Counted from the first letter of the stretch, positions 1 to 5,796 are shown. The stretch is DNA of 6,355 nucleotides from Dehalococcoidia bacterium (GCA_030691805.1 JAUYDP010000022.1:1-6355); one strand, 5' to 3'. Numbers and translations: made by a program. The notes: generated by a model from the sequence alone, not told the origin.

Positions 1-330
1 AGCATGTTCGTTCCTTACCTGCTACTGGTCTTTCAAACCGTGCTCAAAACTTCGCACAATATTGACCTGCAGAAGTTAGATGCCTATCTGCGAAGCGCCG
101 AGACAAATCTGGCGGCGTTACAGGAGGAGCTTGAGGGACGGCTCCCGCGTGCCATCACCATGCTCAATAACTCCCGAAACGAGATGTCTCTGCATCTAAG
201 CAAAGTCAGGAGCGGGCTTACCAGCCTCCAGATAAGCGCTGCCAGGCCGTCTACGGCGGCGGCGCTTGGCGAGCCGGCGGCCATGGAGGCACTGGACACC
301 GGACCTGGCGCGAGCCAGGGACGGCCATGA
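1..330 (+). CDS. Coiled-coil protein of unknown function, probably 5'-truncated
   Basis: The frame is open from base 1 and ends with TGA at 328-330. The first ATG is at base 4, so the true start may lie outside the window and no ribosome site can be judged. From that ATG it would be 108 residues. After a short hydrophobic stretch (about residues 2-14), residues 22-75 are rich in Leu, Glu, Arg and Ala with heptad-like spacing, suggesting helix or coiled coil. The tail (about 80-108) is Ala/Gly/Pro-rich and looks disordered. I recognise no family and no catalytic motif. It lies 48 bases upstream of the oxidoreductase gene on the same strand, so the two may be co-transcribed. It could also be the C-terminus of a larger protein. 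Confidence in coding is moderate; function is unknown. Confidence 0.5.
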   Translation, partial: SMFVPYLLLVFQTVLKTSHNIDLQKLDAYLRSAETNLAALQEELEGRLPRAITMLNNSRNEMSLHLSKVRSGLTSLQISAARPSTAAALGEPAAMEALDTGPGASQGRP

Positions 331-348
331 TTAGCCTGCTCCCCAGTT

Positions 349-360
349 AGAAGATCTTCT
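349..360. repeat. 12-base perfect palindrome upstream of the oxidoreductase gene
   Basis: AGAAGATCTTCT equals its own reverse complement. It lies just before the GGAGGG ribosome site (367-372) of the next gene. It could be a small operator or chance; it has no loop and no T-run, so it is not a terminator. Confidence 0.3.
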
Positions 361-378
361 CAAAACGGAGGGCGTCAG

Positions 379-1323
379 ATGGATTACGGAGCCCACCTTC
401 CGCTGCTAGGACTGAATGGAAGGCCCTGGTCTCTGCAGAGGCTCATGGAGTACGCGGAGACTGCCGAACGCCTGGGGTTCAAGGTGCTCTGCACCAACGA
501 TCACCTGGTGTTCTCGCGCCCGTGGCTCGACGGTCCGACAAGCCTGGCCGCTGTCCTCACTCGGACAGGGCGAATGAGCCTGGCAACCACCGTGGCGCTC
601 CCGGTTGTGCGGGGACCTCTGGCCCTGGCAAAGAGCCTCACCGCCATCGATCTCCTCTCCGGCGGCCGTCTAATCATTGGCCTAGGCCCCGGCTCCTCGG
701 CCCGGGACTACGCCGCCGTGGGGATCCCCTTCGAGGAGCGGTGGAAGCGCTTCGATGAGGCGGTCCAGGCGTTCCGTTCCCTTTTGCACCGGGGGAGCCT
801 CCCATTCAAGGGCAAGTTCTACTCCACAGAGGGTATCACCCTCGAGCCATACCCTGCGCAAGAACCCGGTCCTCCTCTCTGGATTGGGAGTTGGGGCTCG
901 GAGGCCGGCCTTCTCCGGACGGCCCGCCTCGGCGACGGATGGCTGGCATCTGCCTACAACACAACGCCGGCAAGGTTTGCGGACGCCTGGGGACGGCTTG
1001 GCGAAGTCCTGAGGGCCGGCGGCAAAGACCCGAAGCAATTTCCCAACGCCATCGCGACCATGTTCTTCCATGTCACTGAAGACCGCTCTTCAGCGGAACG
1101 GGTTATCCGGGAGGTCTTAAGCCCGACGCTGAACCGCCCGGAGGACGAGCTACGGGAACGCCTTCTGGTCGGCCCTGCCCAGGAGTGCGCTGAGAGGCTA
1201 GCCGCCTACCAGGCTGCGGGTGTCCAGAGGGTCTTCCTCTGGCCGGTGCAAGATGAAGCGCTCCAGTTGGAGGTCTTTCAAGAGCGAGTGGCGCCCCAAG
1301 TACAAGCATATTCTGGCCCATAG
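379..1323 (+). CDS. Luciferase-like (LLM class) flavin-dependent oxidoreductase
   Basis: This is a 314-residue TIM-barrel oxidoreductase of the bacterial luciferase superfamily, which uses FMN or coenzyme F420 in the cytoplasm; the substrate cannot be read from sequence. Supporting segments in order are an N-terminal beta strand (residues 3-10), NDHL at 40-43, the signature SGGRLIIGLGPG at 94-105 followed by a GIPFEERWKRFDEA-type segment (115-128), PPLWIGSWGSE at 165-175, RLGDGWLAS at 183-191, and a C-terminal helix-strand module GPAQECAERL...GVQRVFLWP (265-289) typical of the family. The length is normal and the gene looks intact. The start is supported by GGAGGG at 367-372 with a 6-base spacer. 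F420 use is plausible because many relatives in Actinobacteria and Chloroflexota are F420-dependent, but this is inference. The toxin-antitoxin pair begins 30 bases downstream, in the same frame after this stop. Confidence 0.93.
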   Translation: MDYGAHLPLLGLNGRPWSLQRLMEYAETAERLGFKVLCTNDHLVFSRPWLDGPTSLAAVLTRTGRMSLATTVALPVVRGPLALAKSLTAIDLLSGGRLIIGLGPGSSARDYAAVGIPFEERWKRFDEAVQAFRSLLHRGSLPFKGKFYSTEGITLEPYPAQEPGPPLWIGSWGSEAGLLRTARLGDGWLASAYNTTPARFADAWGRLGEVLRAGGKDPKQFPNAIATMFFHVTEDRSSAERVIREVLSPTLNRPEDELRERLLVGPAQECAERLAAYQAAGVQRVFLWPVQDEALQLEVFQERVAPQVQAYSGP

Positions 1324-1353
1324 CCCCCGTACGGGCAGGGATCCAAGCAACAG

Positions 1354-1653
1354 TTGGTGTATTGGGTTGAGTACTCGCCTGATGCGGAAGAGCATTTGCG
1401 AATGCTACCACGTAGGCAACAGGTTATTGTCTTGGATGCGGTTGATGATCAGTTGGGCCACGAGCCGACCGTGGAAACAAGAAATCGCAAAAGAATGCGA
1501 ACGAATCCGGTGGCTCCTTGGGAGTTACGCGTTGGCAATCTTCGGGTATACTATGATGTGGAAGAAGAGCCCGATCCCGCCGTCTACATCCTGGCTGTTG
1601 GAGTCAAGCAACGCAATCGAGTACGAATCGGAAGAGGGGTGATCGAACCGTGA
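1354..1653 (+). CDS. RelE/ParE-family toxin of a type II toxin-antitoxin pair
   Basis: This is a 99-residue basic protein of the RelE/ParE fold. RelE members are ribosome-dependent mRNA endonucleases and ParE members poison gyrase; this sequence alone does not decide between them. It has the usual N-terminal VEYSPDAEEHL segment (residues 5-15), a helical hairpin, then the beta-sheet core WELRVGNLRVYYDV (56-69) and a C-terminal strand AVGVKQRNRVRIG (81-93) resembling the late basic strands of RelE-type toxins. Possible starts are TTG at 1354 and GTG at 1357. There is no ATG near the N-terminus, and the frame closes at the upstream gene's stop (1321-1323). The GTG start would give the more family-like N-terminus, and the upstream ribosome site (AGGGA near 1337-1341) is weak. 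The gene overlaps the antitoxin by four bases (GTGA), indicating translational coupling. Confidence 0.85.
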   Translation: MVYWVEYSPDAEEHLRMLPRRQQVIVLDAVDDQLGHEPTVETRNRKRMRTNPVAPWELRVGNLRVYYDVEEEPDPAVYILAVGVKQRNRVRIGRGVIEP

Positions 1654-1907
1654 AAACCATAGAACTAGTCAACGCAACTGCGCCGCTCTTGGAATACGCC
1701 CGTGGCCTGGGGGAAGAACCCTTGGTTCTCACTGAAGGTGGTAGGCCTGTCGCCGCGCTGGTGCCCATGGAGGACTCGGACCTGGAGACTCTGGCTCTCA
1801 GTACCGATCCTCAGTTCCTTAGCCTCATCGAACGGTCGCGGGCACGGCAGAGAAAAGAGGGCGGAATCCCCGCCGCGGAAATGCGTCGCCGGCTAGGACT
1901 GAAATAG
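1650..1907 (+). CDS. Phd/YefM-type antitoxin
   Basis: This 85-residue partner of the preceding toxin should bind and neutralise it and repress the shared promoter. The N-terminal part matches the Phd/YefM fold: LLEYARGLGEEPLVLTEGG (13-31) followed by the strand RPVAALVPMED (32-42), where the family pairs a beta hairpin with a DNA-binding helix. The C-terminal part (about 50-85), with STDPQFLSLIERSRARQRK and a final RRRLGL helix, is charged and probably wraps the toxin. The start is GTG at 1650, overlapping the toxin stop. GGGGTGATC at 1636-1644, inside the toxin gene, is a good match to the extended Shine-Dalgarno sequence with a 5-base spacer. The gene order is toxin first, as in higBA-like loci and opposite to classical relBE. 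It looks intact. Confidence 0.85.
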   Translation: MKTIELVNATAPLLEYARGLGEEPLVLTEGGRPVAALVPMEDSDLETLALSTDPQFLSLIERSRARQRKEGGIPAAEMRRRLGLK

Positions 1908-1930
1908 GTGTCGCCAAGCGGATAAGTGCC

Positions 1931-1935
1931 GGAGG
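1931..1935 (+). promoter_or_regulatory. Strong ribosome binding site of the leader ORF
   Basis: GGAGG (continuing GGAGGTAGGAG) lies 6 bases before the ATG at 1942. It is among the best Shine-Dalgarno matches in the window and is the main reason to take the 26-codon ORF seriously. Confidence 0.5.
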
Positions 1936-1941
1936 TAGGAG

Positions 1942-2022
1942 ATGCGGGTGATTTACGATGATTTAATTTGCATACTTCTTCCCAGAGTAATACGCTTGGT
2001 GGAACTGGGATTACTCCGATAG
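1942..2022 (+). CDS. Small ORF (26 codons) in the leader of the binding-protein operon
   Basis: ATG at 1942 follows a perfect Shine-Dalgarno site, and the frame ends with TAG at 2020-2022. The peptide is hydrophobic and Leu/Ile/Val/Arg-rich, beginning MRVIYDDLICILLPRV, with 7 Leu among 26 residues. It lies 34 bases after the antitoxin gene and 70 bases before the binding-protein start. Its second half covers the inverted repeats at 1981-2016. It could be a leader peptide whose translation affects the folding of the downstream mRNA, a genuine small membrane-associated protein, or the surviving N-terminus of a lost gene. No run of a single codon points to classical amino-acid attenuation. I do not recognise the peptide, and its function is unknown. 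Confidence 0.4.
   Translation: MRVIYDDLICILLPRVIRLVELGLLR
1981..2016 (+). repeat. Overlapping inverted repeats in the leader region
   Basis: GAGTAAT (1985-1991) is the exact reverse complement of ATTACTC (2010-2016), and CCCAG (1981-1985) is the exact reverse complement of CTGGG (2005-2009). The arms interleave in the order A-B-A'-B' and share base 1985. In RNA they would be either alternative hairpins or a pseudoknot-like fold. As DNA, the outer pair could be an operator. There is no T-run, so it is not a standard terminator. No known riboswitch consensus (for example the CTGAGA core of the TPP riboswitch) is visible in the 1908-2092 gap. No convincing -35/-10 pair was found either; TTGCAT at 1968 and TAATAC at 1988 are only 14 bases apart. 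Confidence 0.35.
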
Positions 2023-2092
2023 TCAAATGGTCTTGAATCTTAGCACGACGGGCCCCCGTGGTAGGGATTAGCATCCTTGAGGGAGGGAAAAC

Positions 2093-3127
2093 ATGGACAA
2101 CTGGACTCCAACGAAGCTAGACCGGCGGACCTTCTTGAAGCTCTCACTGGCGGCGGGCGGCGCAGTGCTTGTCGGACTGCCCGCAGCCGCCTGCGCACCA
2201 GCGGTCCCCAAAGGACTCTTCGAGGGCCAGACGGGAGGCGTAGGAATGACCTCCACCGTCAACCACGCCACGTTCTACATCGGTGAAGCCAAGGGCTATT
2301 TCGCCGACGAGGGCATCAAGAATATCATCACCGAATTTCAGGGAGGCTCCGATGTAGCCCGGGGCATCACGGAGGGCGGACTGCACTACGCGATCCCGGC
2401 CGTTTCCCCGTCGGTAAGCGCTTTTATGCAAGGAGCGCCCATCCGCATCATTGCCGGACAGTGGGCTGCGGCCACCACCATCGGCTTCGCAGTCAAACCC
2501 GATAGTCCTTACAAATCGCTTCAGGACTTGAAAGGGAAGAAGGTCGGCTACAGCCGCCCCGCTTCGCTAACCCATTTCTTTATCCTCAAGGCCATCAGCA
2601 CAGCCAAGCTTACCCCCAACGATTTCAACCTGGTTGCCGTTGGAGGCGCGGCTGAGTCCCGTACCGCACTTGTTACCGGGGTCGTGGACTGCTCTTGGGT
2701 AACCGATTCTATAGGGGTACAAGGGACGTTGGACAAAAGCCTGCGTGTGCTCTTCTGGGCCCACGAACTGGTGAAGGAGTGGCAAGAGACGGTAATAGCC
2801 GCAAGGCCGGAATTCATAAAGTCCAACCAGGATGTCCTCAAGCGGTTCCTCCGGGCCTACCAAAAGACCATGGACTGGCAGACCAAGAACCTGGACGAGG
2901 CAGCCAAGATCTGGGCGGAGGCTGTGCAGTTAGACGTCACCGTGGCCACCCAATTGATGAAGGCCGTGCCGAAGGAAGCCTTCACAACCAAGCTCTCGGT
3001 CCCCGGCCTGAAGGTGGCTGAGGAGTCCATGCGGGAGGTTAAGCTCATAGACAAGCCGGTGCCCTGGAAGGATCTGGTTGACCAGAGCCTCCTGCCCAAA
3101 GAGCTTCAGGCGGAGCTGCCGGGTTAG
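2093..3127 (+). CDS. Tat-exported lipoprotein, NMT1/SsuA-like ABC transporter substrate-binding protein
   Basis: This 344-residue protein has an export signal with the twin-arginine motif D-R-R-T-F-L-K at 10-16, a hydrophobic stretch (about 17-33) and Cys34 in the context AAAC. That context resembles a lipobox but has Ala where Leu is usual at -3. The mature part follows the periplasmic binding-protein fold of the NMT1/THI5-SsuA-TauA group: HATFYIGEAKGYFADEGI (58-75), GGSDVARGITEGGLHYAI (84-101), then SLQDLKGKKVGYSRPAS (142-158) and AAESRTALVTGVVD (186-199), where the family reads lobe-two ligand contacts. Relatives bind sulfonates, pyrimidine thiamine precursors, nitrate or aromatic acids; the ligand here is unknown. 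GGAGG at 2082-2086 with a 6-base spacer supports the start. No permease or ATPase gene adjoins it, which is unusual, and the next gene, 41 bases on, is a multiheme cytochrome. It appears intact. Confidence 0.88.
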   Translation: MDNWTPTKLDRRTFLKLSLAAGGAVLVGLPAAACAPAVPKGLFEGQTGGVGMTSTVNHATFYIGEAKGYFADEGIKNIITEFQGGSDVARGITEGGLHYAIPAVSPSVSAFMQGAPIRIIAGQWAAATTIGFAVKPDSPYKSLQDLKGKKVGYSRPASLTHFFILKAISTAKLTPNDFNLVAVGGAAESRTALVTGVVDCSWVTDSIGVQGTLDKSLRVLFWAHELVKEWQETVIAARPEFIKSNQDVLKRFLRAYQKTMDWQTKNLDEAAKIWAEAVQLDVTVATQLMKAVPKEAFTTKLSVPGLKVAEESMREVKLIDKPVPWKDLVDQSLLPKELQAELPG

Positions 3128-3168
3128 TAATACTCTCCGCCTAAAAAGGAAAGGAATACTGAGAGACA

Positions 3169-4632
3169 ATGGCTGAGAAAGAGGGAGGGAACCGGGCTGC
3201 CGGGCGGCCCAGCATGGTAAGCAACCCTATATCCTCTATGGGCGTCTTGCTGGCCGTGGCCGCACTGGCCTCTATCATCTTCATCCTATTGGTGGAGTTC
3301 ATTGGAGGCAGAGAGACACCCTATATCGGGGTGCTCCTCTACCTGGCCCTTCCCTCTATCTTCGCCCTGGGGCTGGTCCTTATTCCCATCGGAATGCTGC
3401 TGCTCAGGAGAAGACTGCGCAGCCCCGAGGCCATGGCCGCCGGATTGGCGCCAACCCGGTTCCCGGTCCTGGACCTGAATGACGCCCGGCAAAGGATGGG
3501 GTTCCTCTTCTTCATTATCGCTACCCTGGCCTTTGTCGCTCTCCTCTCGGGCCTGAGCTACCGGGCCTACGGATTTATGGAGTCGGTGGAGTTTTGCGGC
3601 CAGTTATGCCATAAGGTTATGGCGCCGGAGTTCACCGCATATCAAAGCTCCCCGCATGCCCGGGTGACCTGCGTTTCCTGCCACATCGGGGCCGGGGCCG
3701 ATTGGTTCGTGCGGTCCAAGCTCTCCGGGGTCCGGCAAGTCCTGGCCGTAGCCTTCAACACCTACCCCAGGCCCATATCGGCCCCCATCAGAGACCTGCG
3801 TCCAGCCCGGGAGACCTGCGAGACGTGCCACTGGCCGGAGAAGTTCTTTGGAGACCAGGTAGTGACCAAAGTCCGCTATCTACCAGACGAGGCTAATTCC
3901 GAACAACGGCTTACTCTGACGATTAAGACCGGGGGCGGAGGCAAGGAGCTGGGTATCCCTTCCGGAATTCACTGGCATATGAATATCAGCAACGAGATAG
4001 ACTACATAGCCACAGACCGGGAGCGACAGCAGATACCGTGGGTACGGCAGAAGGATTCCGAAGGACGGGTGACTGTCTACGTCGCAAAAGACGTGCCTCT
4101 TACGCCGGACCAGATTGACCGGGCGGAGAAGAGAACGATGGACTGCATGGACTGCCATAACCGTCCCACCCATAACTTCCGCACCCCGGACGAAGCCGTT
4201 GACCGGGCTTTGAACGCCGGAAAGATAGACCGCACATTGCCTTATGTCAAACGGGAGGCGGTCAAGGTCATGAGCCAGAGTTATTCTGACACAGACAAGG
4301 CCTTCCGAGCTATTGACCAGTCCCTTACCAGTTTCTACCGCCAGAGCTACCCCGAAGTCTATATTGGCCGCGGAGCCTGGATCGAGGCCGCGGTAAGCGA
4401 AGTCCAGCAGGCCTATGCCACCAGCGTCTTCCCTGGTATGAACGTTGACTCCAAGACCTACGCCGACAATATCGGCCACCAGAGAACACCGGGATGCTTT
4501 CGTTGCCACGATGGCAAGCACGTAAGCCCTGCTGGCAAGGTGATCCGCCAGGAGTGCGGCACGTGTCACACCATGCCGTCAGTGGTAGAAACCCCAGGCA
4601 GGCAAGGCGGAAAGCCCGCTTCCGGTGGTTGA
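3169..4632 (+). CDS. Six-heme NapC/NirT-family membrane cytochrome c with three-helix anchor
   Basis: This 487-residue inner-membrane cytochrome probably oxidises menaquinol and passes electrons to periplasmic partners. Hydrophobic helices span about 24-45, 52-79 and 110-131. The basic loop RRRLR after helix 2 fits a cytoplasmic side, placing the heme domain in the periplasm. Heme sites are C143-GQL-C147-H148 (a CX3CH motif), C168/H172, C217/H221, C326/H330, C443/H447 and C463/H467 (all CXXCH). All 12 cysteines fall in these motifs, and exactly six other histidines (163, 268, 270, 335, 437, 451) could be distal ligands. The segment from CH148 through M151, SPHARVTCVSCH and the Lys-Leu-Ser that follows matches the NapC/NrfH core. 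Typical NapC/NrfH proteins have one helix and four hemes; three helices and extra C-terminal hemes recall the ImcH-type quinone-linked cytochromes of Geobacter. It lies in a probable operon between the binding protein and lgt. Confidence 0.9.
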   Translation: MAEKEGGNRAAGRPSMVSNPISSMGVLLAVAALASIIFILLVEFIGGRETPYIGVLLYLALPSIFALGLVLIPIGMLLLRRRLRSPEAMAAGLAPTRFPVLDLNDARQRMGFLFFIIATLAFVALLSGLSYRAYGFMESVEFCGQLCHKVMAPEFTAYQSSPHARVTCVSCHIGAGADWFVRSKLSGVRQVLAVAFNTYPRPISAPIRDLRPARETCETCHWPEKFFGDQVVTKVRYLPDEANSEQRLTLTIKTGGGGKELGIPSGIHWHMNISNEIDYIATDRERQQIPWVRQKDSEGRVTVYVAKDVPLTPDQIDRAEKRTMDCMDCHNRPTHNFRTPDEAVDRALNAGKIDRTLPYVKREAVKVMSQSYSDTDKAFRAIDQSLTSFYRQSYPEVYIGRGAWIEAAVSEVQQAYATSVFPGMNVDSKTYADNIGHQRTPGCFRCHDGKHVSPAGKVIRQECGTCHTMPSVVETPGRQGGKPASGG

Positions 4633-4644
4633 CTCTAACATTGC

Positions 4645-4675
4645 CAGGTGGCACAATCTAGCTCAGAACCACTTG
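4645..4675 (+). repeat. Weak inverted repeat between the cytochrome and lgt genes
   Basis: CAGGTGG (4645-4651) can pair with CCACTTG (4669-4675) through seven positions, one a G-T wobble, around a 17-base loop. AACCAC (4667-4672) can also pair with GTGGTT at 4625-4630, at the end of the cytochrome gene. There is no T-run, so this is not a clear terminator. It may reduce lgt expression relative to the upstream genes or may be chance. Confidence 0.2.
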
Positions 4676-4711
4676 CTCCTGCTAAGCGGGAAACGACGAT
4701 CTTGAAAGGAA

Positions 4712-5509
4712 ATGATGATAACCATTGACCTGGACCCCAACATCGCCACCATAGGACCTTTCACCCTGGCCTGGCACGGCGTTTTCAGCGCTATAGGCAT
4801 AATTGTCGGCATCTGGCTCTGTACACGCCTGCTCCGTGGAACAGGGATCACCGAGGATGACACCTACACCCTGGCCCTCTGGGCGGTTATCGGGGGCATC
4901 GTCGGGGCACGTCTCTTCCACGTGATTGACGCCTGGGACTTATACTCGCAGAACCTGCTCCAGATTGTGATGATCAACGAGGGTGGCCTTTCCATCTATG
5001 GCGCCATCGTAGTTGGCACCCTTACAGTGATTGTGACCATGCTGCTAAAACGCATTAACATTGGACAGTTCCTGGATGCCGGCGCGCCGGGCCTGGTCCT
5101 GGGGCAGGCTATCGGCCGCATCGGCGACGTCATAAACGGCGAGCACCACGGCCTGCCGACGGACTGGCCCATTGGGGTCCGCTACGTTAATCCCAATACA
5201 CTAGGCGAGCCCGGCAAGGTAGTGCATCTGGCAGTAGGATATGAGATGGTCTGGGACATAATCGCTTTAGCGGTCCTATTGCGCTTGAGGGGTCGCCTGC
5301 CGCAGAACGGCATGGTTTTCCCCCTTTATATGGCCCTCTACGCCTTTGGTCGCTTCTTCATAACCTTCACGCGTGTAGATACCAAGGTTATCATTGGATT
5401 GACTCAGGCCCAGGTCATAGCCGTCGTGATGTTTGTCGTTGCCATTCCGATACTGGCATGGATGGCCACCCGGCCGAAACGGGAACAGCAGGTGAAGGTA
5501 GAAGCGTAG
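4712..5509 (+). CDS. lgt: Prolipoprotein diacylglyceryl transferase
   Basis: Lgt is the membrane enzyme that transfers diacylglycerol from phosphatidylglycerol to the lipobox cysteine of prolipoproteins, the first step of lipoprotein maturation. The 265 residues form about seven hydrophobic segments. Family landmarks are LAWHGVF (19-25), GGIVGARLFHV (61-71), EGGLSIYGA (90-98), the signature GQAIGRIGDVINGEHHG (131-147) and the late YAFGRFF (210-216). Compared with E. coli Lgt, Arg143, Glu151 and Gly154 are kept as R136, E144 and G147. However, Tyr26 aligns with H22, His103 with Y96, Asn146 with D139 and Glu243 with T218. I recall similar forms in Chloroflexota. The AGGA ribosome site (4707-4710) is only one base from the ATG at 4712 but four from the ATG at 4715, so the second Met may be the true start. 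It is 79 bases after the cytochrome gene; its likely local client is the binding lipoprotein at 2093-3127. Confidence 0.93.
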   Translation: MMITIDLDPNIATIGPFTLAWHGVFSAIGIIVGIWLCTRLLRGTGITEDDTYTLALWAVIGGIVGARLFHVIDAWDLYSQNLLQIVMINEGGLSIYGAIVVGTLTVIVTMLLKRINIGQFLDAGAPGLVLGQAIGRIGDVINGEHHGLPTDWPIGVRYVNPNTLGEPGKVVHLAVGYEMVWDIIALAVLLRLRGRLPQNGMVFPLYMALYAFGRFFITFTRVDTKVIIGLTQAQVIAVVMFVVAIPILAWMATRPKREQQVKVEA

Positions 5510-5523
5510 GGAAAGGCTGCCCT

Positions 5524-5688
5524 CTACCCCAAAAACCTCCTGACCGCCGACGCTTCCACGATCACGTCCGCGATGCCGTTCTCCTCCTGATGAAGGACGG
5601 CGCTGATTATCCGGCTGGTGCTTGCCCGGTGGGCTTCGTCAGGCTCTACCCCGGCCAGGTCAAGTGACCGTAGCGCCGGCTTACACTG
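5524..5688 (-). pseudogene. Unrecognised 54-codon minus-strand frame, probably the C-terminus of a lost gene
   Basis: Read on the minus strand, codons from 5688 down to the TAG at 5526-5524 give a protein-like sequence that includes DLAGVEPDEAHRASTSR and ENGIADVIVEASAVRRFLG. It has a helix-like charge pattern and a clean ending. No ATG, GTG or TTG lies in its first half, and TAA at 5691-5689 closes it upstream. It therefore looks like a C-terminal remnant rather than a complete gene. It converges on lgt, leaving 14 bases between the two stops. It shares its frame with the YgiT-like remnant upstream, so the two may once have been joined, or this may be chance. I do not recognise the family. 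Alternatively it is a non-coding shadow; the amino-acid composition argues mildly against that. Confidence 0.35.
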
Positions 5689-5729
5689 TTACGGCATTTG
5701 AAGAAATAGTTGGGTGCCGGTGCCGGCCA

Positions 5730-5772
5730 GGACAAGCTCAGAAGAGTATGAATGTAGTGTGGGGGCTTGTCC
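5730..5772. repeat. Inverted repeat with GC-rich alternative hairpins
   Basis: GGACAAGC (5730-5737) is the exact reverse complement of GCTTGTCC (5765-5772), separated by 27 bases; allowing one G-T pair the arms extend to 10 bases. The right arm also sits in GGGG-CTTGT-CCCC-TGCT-GGGG (5762-5782), which can form two mutually exclusive small hairpins. A tandem GTGCCG pair lies just before it (5714-5725). The structure could be a remnant of a short palindromic intergenic element. It lies outside the conserved part of the YgiT-like remnant. Confidence 0.35.
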
Positions 5773-5796
5773 CCTGCTGGGGTGGGGAGCGGGGGA

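Noticed and set aside
1908..1936. A tRNA-like 5' half: TCGCCAAGCGG followed by ATAAGTGCCGG resembles the D-arm region of tRNA-Gln.
   Set aside because: The D-stem does not close (GCC lacks a GGC partner), no anticodon stem or T-arm (GTTCGAATC type) follows, and a good Shine-Dalgarno and ORF begin inside it. It may be chance or a very short tRNA scar.
1968..1993. TTGCAT and TAATAC as a sigma-70 promoter for the binding-protein operon.
   Set aside because: The spacer is 14 bases, too short for a normal promoter, and the -35 match is partial.
2043..2060. The CACGACGGGCCCCCGTGG segment as a transcription terminator before the binding-protein gene.
   Set aside because: Pairing is broken by mismatches, the best inner hairpin leaves a loop that is too small, and no T-run follows.
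1908..2092. A thiamine (TPP) or other known riboswitch upstream of the NMT1-like binding protein.
   Set aside because: The conserved TPP cores are absent and the gap is mostly taken up by the small ORF; no other riboswitch consensus was recognised.
3880..4569. A 229-codon minus-strand open frame within the cytochrome gene.
   Set aside because: It lies opposite a gene with six heme motifs and family-wide features; the minus-strand product has no recognisable domain and is a shadow of GC-rich codon use.
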